The notes beneath the pieces were generated by a model that saw nothing but the letters and a program-made list of their open reading frames with translations, had not been told where the DNA came from and searched no databases. Of a DNA stretch of 14,407 bases, positions 1 to 7,712 are shown piece after piece. Position 1 is the first letter of the stretch, and every line of letters starts with the position of its first letter. Position numbers and translations under genes: made by a program. The stretch covers positions 1 to 14,407 of the forward strand of contig QMXQ01000019.1 in assembly GCA_003662205.1 (NCBI GenBank), written 5' to 3'. The DNA is from Candidatus Bathyarchaeota archaeon. Its GTDB lineage: Archaea; Thermoproteota; Bathyarchaeia; TCS64.

Positions 1-472
1 ACACGACCTCCTCGCCCAGCGCCTCGTCGAAGTACCGTCCCCCAAGCCCGAGGGCCTCCGCCGGCCCATCGTTCGGCTTGGGAACCCAGCTTCCGTCGCC
101 CTTCCTCTGCTGCAGGAACATGGTCACGGCGGCGTACAGCAGAGAGACGCCGAACACGACGCGGAGCAGGTCCTCGCCGACGAGCGACGTCAGGAACGCG
201 CCCGAGACCGCCCCCAGGGTCGTGGCCAGCTCGAGGAACATCCCCAGCCTCATGTTCGTGAGTTCATTCCTCACGTAGGTCGCCGCCGCGGCGCTGGAGG
301 TGGCGACGACGGCGATGATGCTCGCCCCCGAGGCGAGGTGAATGGGCACGCCGAGCAGGAAGACCAGCAGGGGCACCAGCAGCACCCCTCCGCCCAGGCC
401 CAGCAGGGCGCCGAGCGCCCCGGAGCCGAAGGAGATGATGAGCGCGTAGACGATGTAAACCGGAAGGATCAA
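1..472 (-). CDS. TSUP (TauE/SafE-type) membrane transporter, N-terminal part, C-terminus off the window
   Basis: This partial gene runs off the left edge; about 157 residues are visible. The first helix contains the glycine-rich signature LGLGGGVLLVPLL, the hallmark of TauE/SafE (TSUP) permeases. It is followed by further hydrophobic helices rich in Ala, Val and Ser, then a polar segment (around residues 120-155) that looks like a cytoplasmic loop. The family usually has about 250-300 residues and 7-9 helices in two inverted halves, so the second half is missing here. Members move sulfite, sulfonates, sulfoacetate or other organic anions; the substrate cannot be read from this fragment. I chose the TTG start at 472 because GGAGAGAGG (480-488 on this strand) lies 7 nt upstream, the same spacing used by other genes in the window. 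No ATG or GTG fits better: an in-frame TAA lies a short way upstream. Confidence 0.8.
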   Translation of the reverse strand, partial: MILPVYIVYALIISFGSGALGALLGLGGGVLLVPLLVFLLGVPIHLASGASIIAVVATSSAAAATYVRNELTNMRLGMFLELATTLGAVSGAFLTSLVGEDLLRVVFGVSLLYAAVTMFLQQRKGDGSWVPKPNDGPAEALGLGGRYFDEALGEEVV

Positions 473-529
473 CGTGCTACCTCTCTCCGTAGTTGAGCAG
501 TCGGTTTAAAGGCTTTACTCAACGCGAGG

Positions 530-537
530 ATATATTG
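530..537 (-). promoter_or_regulatory. TATA-like box of the TSUP gene
   Basis: On the minus strand the sequence reads CAATATAT. A transcription start about 26 nt further on would fall near 508, giving a leader of about 36 nt that includes the ribosome binding site at 480-488. A weaker alternative, CTTTAAA near 505-511, would start transcription inside the binding site and is less likely. Confidence 0.45.
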
Positions 538-542
538 TCGTC

Positions 543-558
543 GTTCACATCGTTGAAC
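543..558. repeat. Inverted repeat GTTCA-N6-TGAAC, possible operator
   Basis: This is a perfect 5-bp inverted repeat with a 6-nt spacer. It lies just upstream (about 6 bp) of the TATA-like box of the leftward TSUP gene. Dyads in this position are typical of archaeal activator or repressor sites. The arm is short, so chance is possible. Confidence 0.3.
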
Positions 559-568
559 CCATAGCGCG

Positions 569-586
569 CCTCTATGAACCTAGAGG
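569..586. repeat. Perfect 6-bp hairpin over the stop codon of the LEA2-like gene
   Basis: CCTCTA and TAGAGG are separated by 6 nt, and the stop codon of the 572-1057 gene lies within the left arm. No T-run follows on the minus strand, so an intrinsic terminator is not well supported. It could mark the 3' end of the mRNA or be chance. Confidence 0.25.
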
Positions 587-1057
587 CTTGAAAGGTATAC
601 TGGATCTGAACCTGATCCTCGTCTCCCCGACGTATGTGGTTACGTGCAACGATCCCGAGACGCTCCACAGCCATCGTCCCTCCTCCTCGGCCTCTTGGAT
701 AGTGAACATGCGCGCCTCTGGAATCACAACGATTTTTTCGATGGTGGCGTTCTGATCCCTGCCCACCTGGAAGGCATCTTTGATGATCCCTTGTGTCAGA
801 TACTTCCCGTTTAAGCCGATCTCATAAACCACGATGGAGACCTCGAAGGGACTGCTCACCGGGTTCGTGATGGTGAAAGCGAGATGGATGGAGGGGGGTG
901 AATGTCCCAGATCGACTTGCAGAACCTCGATTTTTACATCTGTCTGCATCGTCGTCCTGTAGAGGTTGAGGTACCTTTCCGTCATCCAGATGCTGGCCGC
1001 GCCCAAGACAACCGTCGCCACGATCAGAATCGTCGCGGCTGTCCTTCGAGAGATCAT
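572..1057 (-). CDS. Membrane-anchored LEA2-like (WHy-type) extracellular protein, hypothetical
   Basis: The product has 161 residues. Residues 1-8 are polar and basic, residues 9-24 form one hydrophobic helix (AATILIVATVVLGAAS), and the rest is a predicted beta-rich soluble domain. The segment HLAFTITNPVSSPFEVS (around 58-74), followed by alternating hydrophobic strands, resembles LEA2/WHy domains, in which a strand with 'xxxNPxxxP' is characteristic. Archaeal proteins of this layout are usually surface-exposed and of unknown function. The helix is most likely an uncleaved N-terminal anchor: no Cys lipobox or clear Ala-x-Ala site is seen. The ATG start at 1057 has only a weak purine stretch (GGGG) before it; with the AT-rich box at 1089-1099 it would have a leader of about 11 nt. 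LEA2 assignment is by eye and only moderately sure; that the gene is real is more certain. Confidence 0.6.
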   Translation of the reverse strand: MISRRTAATILIVATVVLGAASIWMTERYLNLYRTTMQTDVKIEVLQVDLGHSPPSIHLAFTITNPVSSPFEVSIVVYEIGLNGKYLTQGIIKDAFQVGRDQNATIEKIVVIPEARMFTIQEAEEEGRWLWSVSGSLHVTTYVGETRIRFRSSIPFKPLGS

Positions 1058-1088
1058 CAGCCCCGACTGTAGATTTAATTACCCGAGA

Positions 1089-1099
1089 TTATTAAATAA
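1089..1099. promoter_or_regulatory. Shared TATA-like box between divergent genes
   Basis: The nearly palindromic TTATTAAATAA lies between the leftward gene starting at 1057 and the rightward gene near 1136. Read in each direction it predicts transcription starts near 1068 (minus) and 1120 (plus). The latter is just ahead of GGCGGTGAG at 1122-1130. It may serve both genes. Confidence 0.45.
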
Positions 1100-1135
1100 C
1101 ACCTGCACTGTCCTGAGGACAGGCGGTGAGAAGAG

Positions 1136-1525
1136 CTGCCTCTGAGCGATCAACGGTTCGCGGTCATCCTCGCCCTCAGCGGCGCGGTGGCGCTGAACGC
1201 GGCGTACCTAGCCAACGTGGTGCTCGGAGCATCGAGATTCATCCCCCTCGTGATCGCGCCCGTCATCTTGGGTCTGGTCATCAGCAGAGCGTTTGAGAGC
1301 CCCAGGATGATCGTGGTGACTATCCTGACGATGCTGATCCTCGTGTCGGTGTTGAACTCCATAACCCTGCTCGCCCCCGTCCTCTTCGGCGTCTTCGAGG
1401 AGCGCTCATACGCCGACTGGTTCACATACCTGTCGCTTTACCGCGTCTTCGGGAACCTGCTGTTCACCGCTTTCCACCTGATCGCCTCCGCCCTGGGGGG
1501 GATATTCCTCTGGGGTAGATGGTGA
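1136..1525 (+). CDS. Small multi-helix membrane protein, unknown function, probable noncanonical CTG start
   Basis: The protein has about 129 residues if started at 1136 and three to four hydrophobic helices. No recognised domain was found. The first ATG/GTG/TTG codon in frame is GTG at 1187, but starting there would cut into the first helix, since the frame upstream reads FAVILALSGAVAL and continues the hydrophobic stretch. The frame is open back to a TGA at 1127-1129. A strong ribosome binding site (GGTGAG, 1125-1130) sits 5 nt before CTG at 1136, and there is no matching site before GTG 1187. I therefore prefer CTG 1136, with GTG 1187 (112 residues) as the conservative alternative. A sequencing error that removed an ATG is also possible. 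The gene ends just before the promoter of the binding-protein gene and may have no link to it. Confidence 0.55.
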   Translation: MPLSDQRFAVILALSGAVALNAAYLANVVLGASRFIPLVIAPVILGLVISRAFESPRMIVVTILTMLILVSVLNSITLLAPVLFGVFEERSYADWFTYLSLYRVFGNLLFTAFHLIASALGGIFLWGRW

Positions 1526-1551
1526 GGGGCCCAGGGGCGATGAGAATTATT

Positions 1552-1560
1552 CTTTTATAG
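1552..1560 (+). promoter_or_regulatory. TATA-like box of the ABC binding-protein gene
   Basis: CTTTTATAG lies 40 nt upstream of ATG 1600 and predicts a transcription start near 1583. The short leader would contain the GGTGA ribosome binding site at 1590-1594. Confidence 0.5.
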
Positions 1561-1599
1561 TGAATAGATCATTATCCTAACAGGCAAACGGTGAATTGT

Positions 1600-3705
1600 A
1601 TGACCAAGAATAGATTGCTTCTTATACTTACGCTTCTAGTGGCGTCATCGCTACTCCTAACATCCGTTTCGACAGCTGTCGCCGCTGAGCCTGCCTACAA
1701 GCCCTATGGAGGCACCCTCATAGCGCCCCTACCATCGGACCCGTCGGAGCTGAGCGTCTTCCTAAGGGCGTCGACATGGAGCTTCGTCTTCCTAGACCCC
1801 ATCTACGATCCTCTCTACATGCTAGACCCCGATAACATCCCGGTTCCTTGGCTCGCGAAGAGCGCCGAGGTGGATTCCACGGGGAAGGTCTGGACCATCG
1901 AGCTGCTAGACAACGCGACATGGCACGACGGCACGCCTTTCACGGCGGAAGACGTAAAGTTCACCTTCGAACACGCAAAGGATGCAGGCTATCCTAGGTG
2001 GTCCGAGGTAGCTGATTACGTGGACCATGTCGAGGTTGTGGACACCTACACCTGCAAAATCTATCTTACAGAAGTTTACGTTGATTTCATCTCCGAGATA
2101 CTCACCTATCCAATCGTTCCGAAGCACATCTGGGAATCCATCGTGACCCAGCCTGACTTCGACCCCTTCACCTATGTACCGCCTATCGAGGTCCTGAAGG
2201 TCGGGAATGGTCCCTTCATCCTCGACCACTACACGGAGACGGTGGAAGCGGAGTACGTGGCTAACGAGAATTTCGCCCGGGGCAGACCCTACATCGACAA
2301 GCTCCTCATGCCCATCATCACCAGCCCCGACGCGATGCTTCTGGCACTCAAGGCTGGCGAGATCGACGTTCACACGTGGACGGTACCCCTGGAGGCGCTG
2401 CCGAGCTTGATCACGGACCCGAACATAGGCGTCCACATCTACAAGAGCGGCACCATGTACCACTGGGGCTTCAACACGATGATCATGCCCTTCAAGGATA
2501 AGCGGTTCAGACATGTGCTGGCCCACTGCGTCGACAAGGACGAGATCGTCAGCCGCCTCCTCTACGGATACGGGCGGCCCGGGAGGTTCGGCGTCTACCC
2601 GCCCACGGAGATGTGGCCTTGGTGGCTCAACGAGGACCCCAAATGCGGCGTCTACGGCTATGAGTTCAACCTCACGCTGGCTGCCCAGATGCTCGACGAC
2701 ATGGGCTGGACGGACACGGACGGCGACGGCATACGCGAGTACATAGACCCCGACACCGGCGAGAGGGTTAACATCGAGTTCGACATAGGTCCGCCCATCT
2801 ACGACCCGGTGAGGGTCAGGGCCGCGGAGATGATCCAGGAATGGCTGGCTGAGATCGACATCAAGGCGACGGTCCAGTACAACGACTGGCCGACGACGTG
2901 GAGCAAGATCACAGCCGAGTGGGACTCGCCCCACAAGCTGGACACCTGGCTGCTGGGCTCAGGGCTGGGTGTCGGTTCTCCGGACATATTGAGGTTCCGC
3001 CTCCACTCCAGCAAGACGCCAAACCCCAACTACTACTACTTCCTCAACGCCACCTTCGACGAGCTCGCCGAGAGACAGGCTGTGACAATAGACCAGGATG
3101 AACGGGCGGAGATCATCAAACAGATGCAGGAGATCCTCGCCGAGGAGGTCCCCCTCATCGTCCTATACCACAGGAACTTCCCCAGCGTATACAGGACAGA
3201 CCGGTTCGCCGGCTGGGTCAAGCCGATCCAAGACGGTGTGAATAACCAGTGGAGCTGGATGAGCGTCTACCTGAAGGAGCTGGCTGTCCTCAAGGACATC
3301 AACGTGGTTCTTGAGGAGTTCCCGTCCGAGGTCGAGAAGGACGCGACGATCACCTTCCGAGTGAAGCTGACCGACGACGACGGTAACCCCCTCTCCGGGG
3401 TTGACGCGAGGCTGCTCATCGAGGGCATGGCGGAGCCGGTGAAACTGGACGAGGTATCCACAGGCGTATACTCGACCAGCGTCGAGACCACTGGATGGAC
3501 GACGGGCTCCTACGAGCTCTCGGTGCAGTACACAAAGGACGGCTTCAACGACGCCATCACCACGCTTACCTTCAAGATCGTGGAACCAGAGGCGCCTCCG
3601 CCACCTTCGTTCTGGGAGCTTTACGGGACGACGGTGACAGGGGTCGTTGTCCTCCTCGCCATCATCGCCGTCATCGCGGTATACTTCATCTCGAAGAAGA
3701 GCTGA
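1600..3705 (+). CDS. ABC transporter substrate-binding protein, family 5 (peptide/oligopeptide type), C-terminally membrane-anchored
   Basis: The product (701 residues) captures solute outside the cell and delivers it to the permeases encoded downstream. Residues 1-26 form a signal peptide with a probable cut after AVAA. The main family-5 domain spans about 45-555: it has the typical WHDGTPFTAEDVKFTF segment (around residue 108), a GRPYIDKL stretch, a VDKDEIVSRLLYG stretch and a DTDGDG loop. A beta-rich Ig-like domain follows at about 566-660, then a proline hinge (PEAPPPP) and a hydrophobic helix at about 678-697 ending in basic residues. This anchor at the C-terminus replaces the bacterial lipid anchor and is common in archaea. 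I chose ATG 1600 over GTG 1591 because GGTGA (1590-1594) lies 5 nt before it. The ligand cannot be deduced: family members bind peptides, nickel, sugars or other solutes. An oligo-T tract ends the unit, so the gene is probably made separately from, and in excess of, the membrane components. Confidence 0.92.
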   Translation: MTKNRLLLILTLLVASSLLLTSVSTAVAAEPAYKPYGGTLIAPLPSDPSELSVFLRASTWSFVFLDPIYDPLYMLDPDNIPVPWLAKSAEVDSTGKVWTIELLDNATWHDGTPFTAEDVKFTFEHAKDAGYPRWSEVADYVDHVEVVDTYTCKIYLTEVYVDFISEILTYPIVPKHIWESIVTQPDFDPFTYVPPIEVLKVGNGPFILDHYTETVEAEYVANENFARGRPYIDKLLMPIITSPDAMLLALKAGEIDVHTWTVPLEALPSLITDPNIGVHIYKSGTMYHWGFNTMIMPFKDKRFRHVLAHCVDKDEIVSRLLYGYGRPGRFGVYPPTEMWPWWLNEDPKCGVYGYEFNLTLAAQMLDDMGWTDTDGDGIREYIDPDTGERVNIEFDIGPPIYDPVRVRAAEMIQEWLAEIDIKATVQYNDWPTTWSKITAEWDSPHKLDTWLLGSGLGVGSPDILRFRLHSSKTPNPNYYYFLNATFDELAERQAVTIDQDERAEIIKQMQEILAEEVPLIVLYHRNFPSVYRTDRFAGWVKPIQDGVNNQWSWMSVYLKELAVLKDINVVLEEFPSEVEKDATITFRVKLTDDDGNPLSGVDARLLIEGMAEPVKLDEVSTGVYSTSVETTGWTTGSYELSVQYTKDGFNDAITTLTFKIVEPEAPPPPSFWELYGTTVTGVVVLLAIIAVIAVYFISKKS

Positions 3706-3713
3706 ACCCCCCA

Positions 3714-3720
3714 TTTTTTT
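3714..3720 (+). terminator. Oligo-T terminator after the binding-protein gene
   Basis: A run of seven T follows 8 nt after the TGA at 3703-3705. Archaeal RNA polymerase terminates at such tracts without a hairpin. A separate promoter for the permease operon follows. Confidence 0.55.
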
Positions 3721-3762
3721 AAAATCAAGTACAAAACGTCTTAGGAGTTTGTTTTGGCAAAG

Positions 3763-3789
3763 CTATTAAACGTGTAGGAAATTTATAGG
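3763..3789 (+). promoter_or_regulatory. TATA-like boxes for the permease/ATPase operon
   Basis: Two candidates are present. CTATTAAAC (3763-3771) would start transcription near 3793, just ahead of GGAGG at 3799-3803. AAATTTATAGG (3779-3789) would give a nearly leaderless mRNA starting at TTG 3811. The first fits the strong ribosome binding site better. Confidence 0.4.
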
Positions 3790-3810
3790 GATATATTGGG
3801 AGGCGGTGAG

Positions 3811-4776
3811 TTGAAGGCCTACCTCGTCAAGCGGGCCCTATCTCTCTTTATCACCTTCCTCGTTGTCATGTCCGCCATCTTCTTTCTAGCACGATCTGGG
3901 GCGGATCCCTTCGCGGAGTTCATCGAGAGCGATCCCCGCATCCCGCCCGAGGCGGTTGAGAGGCTCCGGCACCGGTTCGGCCTGGACAAGCCCCTGTGGC
4001 AGCAATACCTAGACTTCATGGTCTCCATGTTCCAGGGGGAGTTCGGATACTCTGTGACCTTCCGGAGGCCGGTCTTTGACGTGATCATGGTCAGGCTCCC
4101 CTGGACGCTGATGCTGCTCACCACATCCATCGTCATATCGACGATAGGCGCCGTGTTTCTGGGGGCCTACGCCGCCTGGAACAGGGGGAAGAAGATCGAC
4201 CTCATCGGCACGAACATCTCCTTGTTCGTCAGGGCGCTCCCCCACTTCTGGCTCGGGATGGTCTTCCTCCTCGTCTTCGGCTACTACTACCGGCTGTTCC
4301 CCCTATACGGGGTGAAGACCTCGGGGATCGAGTACGCAAACGTGTTCGAGCAGGTGAAGGACCTGCTCTGGCACCTCACGCTGCCGCTGGCGACCCTGAT
4401 CATCAGGCAGATCGGCATGTACACCCTCTACATGAGGGGCGAGACGTTGGAGGTCCTGGGCGAGGACTTCATAACGACGGCGAAGGCGAAGGGTCTCTCC
4501 GACCGGACCGTCCTGTTCAGGCACGCCGTCCGCACCTCCCTGCTCCCCATGGTCACGGTGACGGCCCTCAGGTTCGGGTTCATGGTGAACGGGGCCATCC
4601 TGACGGAGACCGTCTTCAGCCTGCCGGGGACCGGCCGCCTCATCTACCAGGCGATAACCTCGGGCGACTTCTTCCTCCTCCAAGGGGCCTTCTTCATCAC
4701 CTCCATCACCGTTCTCATCGCGAACCTAGTCGCCGACATACTCTACAGCCATCTCGACCCGAGGGTGAGATACTAG
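3811..4776 (+). CDS. ABC transporter permease, DppB/OppB-like
   Basis: This is one of two membrane subunits of the peptide/nickel-type importer (321 residues). It has an N-terminal helix at about 8-28, a large extracellular loop with the typical RFGLDKPLWQQYLDF stretch (around residues 55-70), then five further helices. The cytoplasmic EAA coupling loop is visible around residues 215-240 (GEDFITTAKAKGLSDRTV), followed by HAVRTSLLPMVT. Length and order of segments match the family. I chose TTG 3811: the protein then begins MKAYLVKRAL, as is usual for DppB, and GGAGG (3799-3803) lies 7 nt upstream. An in-frame TTG at 3796 lies before that binding site and is rejected. It is the first gene of a four-gene unit; its TAG shares its G with the GGAGG of the next gene. 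Confidence 0.93.
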   Translation: MKAYLVKRALSLFITFLVVMSAIFFLARSGADPFAEFIESDPRIPPEAVERLRHRFGLDKPLWQQYLDFMVSMFQGEFGYSVTFRRPVFDVIMVRLPWTLMLLTTSIVISTIGAVFLGAYAAWNRGKKIDLIGTNISLFVRALPHFWLGMVFLLVFGYYYRLFPLYGVKTSGIEYANVFEQVKDLLWHLTLPLATLIIRQIGMYTLYMRGETLEVLGEDFITTAKAKGLSDRTVLFRHAVRTSLLPMVTVTALRFGFMVNGAILTETVFSLPGTGRLIYQAITSGDFFLLQGAFFITSITVLIANLVADILYSHLDPRVRY

Positions 4777-4787
4777 GAGGTGAACAC

Positions 4788-5681
4788 ATGGCCCTGAAGA
4801 GACGTCTAACCGACTGGAGGAACAGGCTGGTCTCATCCGCCTTCATATTCAGGCACAACAGGGCGGGCGTCATCGGCCTCGTCATCGTCCTGTTCTTCAT
4901 CTCCATGGCGATCTTCGCGCCCTTCATCGCGCCCTTCAACCCCTATGAGCGCATCGACCGCTCACTCCTCCCCCCTGGGGGCGTATACCTGCTGGGAACG
5001 AACGACATGGGTCAGGACATCTTCTCCGAGCTCATCTGGGGGGCGCGGGTCTCCCTATCCATAGGCTTTACCGTAGCGCTGGTGGTGATGTTCATAGGCA
5101 CAACGGTGGGCGTGGTGGCCGGCTACACAGGCGGCCTGGTGGACGAGGTCCTCATGAGGTTCGCCGACATCATCCTCGTCCTGCCGAGCATCCCCCTGAT
5201 GATCTTGATCGCGGCCATCATGGGGCGCCACAACTTTTACGTCATGATCCTCGCGCTTAGCGTTGTCGGATGGGGCGGCCTCGCGAGGATGGTGCGAGCT
5301 GTGACCCTCTCCCTCAAAGAACGAACCTTCGTCGAGGCCGCCCGGGCCCTCGGAGCCAGCGGCGGCCACATCATGGCGAAGCACATCCTCCCTAACACGG
5401 CACCCCTCATCCTCTCCTCCGTCATATACCAGGCGGTGGGAGCCATGATGGCGGAGGCCGGCCTCGCGTTCCTCGGCCTCGGCGATCCGACGGCGAAGAG
5501 CTGGGGGATGATGCTCCACTACGCTCAGACGGCGGGCGGATGGTGGGGCGCCAACGGCAACCCCATGTGGAACTGGATCATCCCGCCGGGGCTCTGCATA
5601 GCCTTGGTCGTGCTGGGACTGATGCTCGTTGGGCAGGCCGTGGAGGAGATAGTGAACCCGAGGCTGAGGAGGAGGCGCTGA
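4788..5681 (+). CDS. ABC transporter permease, DppC/OppC-like
   Basis: This is the second membrane subunit (297 residues). The N-terminus has a cytoplasmic stretch with FRHNRAGVIGL followed by the first helix and APFIAPFNPYE, typical of OppC/DppC. LLGTNDMGQDIFSELIWG around residues 66-83 is the family's hallmark ('LGTDxxGRD' in most members). The EAA loop is ERTFVEAARALGAS at about 179-192, followed by HILPNTAPL. Five to six membrane helices are expected. The start ATG is set by GGAGG (4776-4780) 7 nt upstream; this site overlaps the stop codon of the preceding permease, so the two are probably made in similar amounts and form the transmembrane heterodimer. Confidence 0.93.
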   Translation: MALKRRLTDWRNRLVSSAFIFRHNRAGVIGLVIVLFFISMAIFAPFIAPFNPYERIDRSLLPPGGVYLLGTNDMGQDIFSELIWGARVSLSIGFTVALVVMFIGTTVGVVAGYTGGLVDEVLMRFADIILVLPSIPLMILIAAIMGRHNFYVMILALSVVGWGGLARMVRAVTLSLKERTFVEAARALGASGGHIMAKHILPNTAPLILSSVIYQAVGAMMAEAGLAFLGLGDPTAKSWGMMLHYAQTAGGWWGANGNPMWNWIIPPGLCIALVVLGLMLVGQAVEEIVNPRLRRRR

Positions 5682-5682
5682 G

Positions 5683-6645
5683 ATGCCACTGCTACACATC
5701 GACCACCTCAAGACCTACTACAAGACCCTTAGGGGCGACGTGAAGGCCGTCGACGGCGTCACCTTGGACGTTGAGAAGGGGGAGGCCCTCGGCCTGGCGG
5801 GGGAGTCGGGCTGCGGCAAGACGACGCTGGCGCTCTCCGTCATCCGGCTGCTCCCCGACAACGGCCGCATCGTCGGCGGGAGCGTCTTCTTCGACAGCAC
5901 CGACATAACGAAGCTCGACTCCGAGACCTACCGAAAGGAGTACCGGTGGAAGCGGATGTCGATGGTCTTCCAGGGGGCGATGAACGCCCTGACCCCCGTC
6001 TACCGAGTCGGCGACCAGATCGCGGAGGCGATCCTTTGCCACGAGGAGGTGGAGGAGGATGAGGCCCGCGGGAGGGCGAGGGAGCTCCTCGGCCTAGTCG
6101 GGGTGGACCCGGAGAGGGCGTCAAGCTACCCCCACGAGCTCAGCGGAGGAATGCGCCAGCGGGTCATGATCGCGATGGCCCTCGCGAACAACCCCGAGTT
6201 CATCATCGCCGACGAGCCCATCACAGCCCTCGACGTCATCGTCCAGGCCCAGGTGCTCCACGTCATAAACGATCTGCGGCGCAAGCTCGGCCTCACCATG
6301 ATGCTCATCACCCACGACCTCTCGGTCATCGCCGAGACCTGCGACGGCGCCGCCATCATGTACGCGGGGAAGCTGGTGGAGAGGGGGACCGTCATCGACA
6401 TCTTCAAGAGGCCTCTCCACCCCTACACCCAGGGCCTCGTCGGCTCCTTCCCCAGCATCAGGGGCGCTAGGAAGGAGATGGAGTCCATCCCGGGTAGCCC
6501 GCCAAACCTGCTGCAGCCGCCGCCGGGCTGTCGGTTCCACCCCCGGTGCCCCCACGCCATGGACATCTGCAGCCGGGAGGAGCCCCCCCTCGTGGAGGTG
6601 GAGCCGGGTCATCTCGCGGCCTGCTGGCTGTGTGAGGGAGGCTAG
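5683..6645 (+). CDS. ABC transporter ATPase, DppD/OppD-like, with C-terminal four-Cys motif
   Basis: This cytoplasmic subunit (320 residues) powers import by ATP hydrolysis. Visible motifs are Walker A GESGCGKTT (40-48), the Q-loop VFQGAMNAL (around 95), the signature LSGGMRQR (around 153), Walker B with the catalytic glutamate, IIADEP (around 174-179), and the switch histidine in LITHD (around 208). The C-terminal extension is the oligopeptide/dipeptide-type domain with HPYTQ and GCRFHPRCPHAMDIC, giving Cys 283, 289 and 296 plus a fourth Cys at 314 or 317. Structures of bacterial Dpp importers have been reported with an iron-sulfur cluster at such a site; that it applies here is inference. 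The gene starts 1 nt after the preceding stop, with GGAGG 7 nt upstream. It should pair with the next ATPase as a heterodimer. Confidence 0.94.
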   Translation: MPLLHIDHLKTYYKTLRGDVKAVDGVTLDVEKGEALGLAGESGCGKTTLALSVIRLLPDNGRIVGGSVFFDSTDITKLDSETYRKEYRWKRMSMVFQGAMNALTPVYRVGDQIAEAILCHEEVEEDEARGRARELLGLVGVDPERASSYPHELSGGMRQRVMIAMALANNPEFIIADEPITALDVIVQAQVLHVINDLRRKLGLTMMLITHDLSVIAETCDGAAIMYAGKLVERGTVIDIFKRPLHPYTQGLVGSFPSIRGARKEMESIPGSPPNLLQPPPGCRFHPRCPHAMDICSREEPPLVEVEPGHLAACWLCEGG

Positions 6646-6648
6646 ATG

Positions 6649-7650
6649 ATGGAGCCGCTTCTAGAGGTCAGGAACCTGAGGAAATACTTCCCCGTCAGGG
6701 GGGGCTTCTTCCGGAGTCTCCTGTCGCGTAGGCAGATGTGGGTCAAGGCCGTGGACGATGTCTCCTTCCACGTGATGCCGGGGGAGATCTTCGGCTTGGC
6801 CGGAGAGAGCGGATGCGGGAAGACCACGACGGGGAAGACCATACTGAAGCTCATAGAGCCCACGGCGGGGGAGGTCATCTTCGACGGGACCGAGATCTTC
6901 AACCTCCCTCCACAGGAGCTGAAGCCCTTCAGGCGGCGGATGCAGATCATATACCAGGACCCCTACGAGTCGCTGAATCCGAGGATGAACGTCTTCGACA
7001 TCATCTCCGAGGGCATCGATATCCACGAGTTGGCAGGGTCCACCTCCGAGAAGGAGGAGTTGGTCGCCTCGGCCCTGGAGATGGTGGAGCTCACGCCGCC
7101 TGAGGAGTTCATCTTCCGGTATCCCCACGAGCTGAGCGGGGGGCAGCGCCAGCGGGTCTGCATCGCCAGGGCCCTCGTCCTCAACCCCGAGTTCATCGTC
7201 GCAGATGAGCCCGTCTCCATGCTCGACGTCTCCATCAGGGCCTCCATCCTCAAGCTGATGCTCAAGTGGAAGGAGGAGTCGGAGATCTCCTACCTCTTCA
7301 TCACCCACGACCTGGCGGTGGCGCGCCACATGTGCGACCGCATCGGGATCATGTACCTCGGCAAGATCGTGGAGATGGGAGACATAGACAGGATCATCGA
7401 GACGCCGCGGCACCCCTACACGCAGGCCCTGATGGCGGCGGTTCCCGTCCCCGACCCCACAGCAGAGAGGACGAAGGTGATGATCACGGGCGAGGTCCCG
7501 ACCCCCATCGAGCCTCCGTCGGGCTGCCGGTTCCACCCCCGGTGCCCCTACGCCAAGGAGATCTGCAAGCGGGAGACGCCGGGCCTCGTGGAGGTGGAGC
7601 GGGACCACGTCGTCGCGTGCCACCAGCTCGAGCACAGCATCCATCTCTGA
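6649..7650 (+). CDS. ABC transporter ATPase, DppF/OppF-like
   Basis: This is the second ATP-binding subunit (333 residues). Walker A GESGCGKTT lies around 52-60, the Q-loop reads IIYQDPYESLNPR (the 'QDPxxSLNPR' form typical of DppF), the signature LSGGQRQR lies around 162, Walker B is VADEP with SMLDVS, and the switch histidine is in FITHD. An insertion between the first strands (GGFFRSLLSRRQMW) is common in OppF-type proteins. The C-terminal domain again holds GCRFHPRCPYAKEIC and a late Cys in VVACH, so both ATPases carry the four-Cys set. Two adjacent ATGs occur, at 6646 and 6649. I chose the second because GGAGG (6637-6641) is then exactly 7 nt upstream, as in the other three genes of the operon; the difference is one residue. 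It is the last gene of the unit: a new promoter follows within 30 nt. Confidence 0.93.
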   Translation: MEPLLEVRNLRKYFPVRGGFFRSLLSRRQMWVKAVDDVSFHVMPGEIFGLAGESGCGKTTTGKTILKLIEPTAGEVIFDGTEIFNLPPQELKPFRRRMQIIYQDPYESLNPRMNVFDIISEGIDIHELAGSTSEKEELVASALEMVELTPPEEFIFRYPHELSGGQRQRVCIARALVLNPEFIVADEPVSMLDVSIRASILKLMLKWKEESEISYLFITHDLAVARHMCDRIGIMYLGKIVEMGDIDRIIETPRHPYTQALMAAVPVPDPTAERTKVMITGEVPTPIEPPSGCRFHPRCPYAKEICKRETPGLVEVERDHVVACHQLEHSIHL

Positions 7651-7676
7651 GCCGAGGTGCCCGCCTTCTTTCCGAA

Positions 7677-7685
7677 GATATTTAG
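7677..7685 (+). promoter_or_regulatory. TATA-like box of the creatininase-family gene
   Basis: GATATTTAG lies with its centre 32 nt before ATG 7713. The predicted transcription start, near 7707, leaves a leader of only a few nucleotides, in keeping with the absence of a ribosome binding site before the ATG. Confidence 0.5.
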
Positions 7686-7712
7686 ACCCTGAGGACACAT
7701 TAGGTTCTGACC

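Noticed and set aside
1906..2934. 342-codon open frame on the minus strand inside the binding-protein gene
   Set aside because: It is antisense to a clear family-5 binding protein. Its product is Arg/Val/Asp-rich and low in normal protein features, as expected for the complement of a GC-rich coding frame.
6661..7698. 345-codon minus-strand open frame opposite the second ATPase
   Set aside because: The plus strand encodes an intact DppF-like ATPase with all motifs. The antisense product is His/Asp/Leu-rich and has no recognisable domain.
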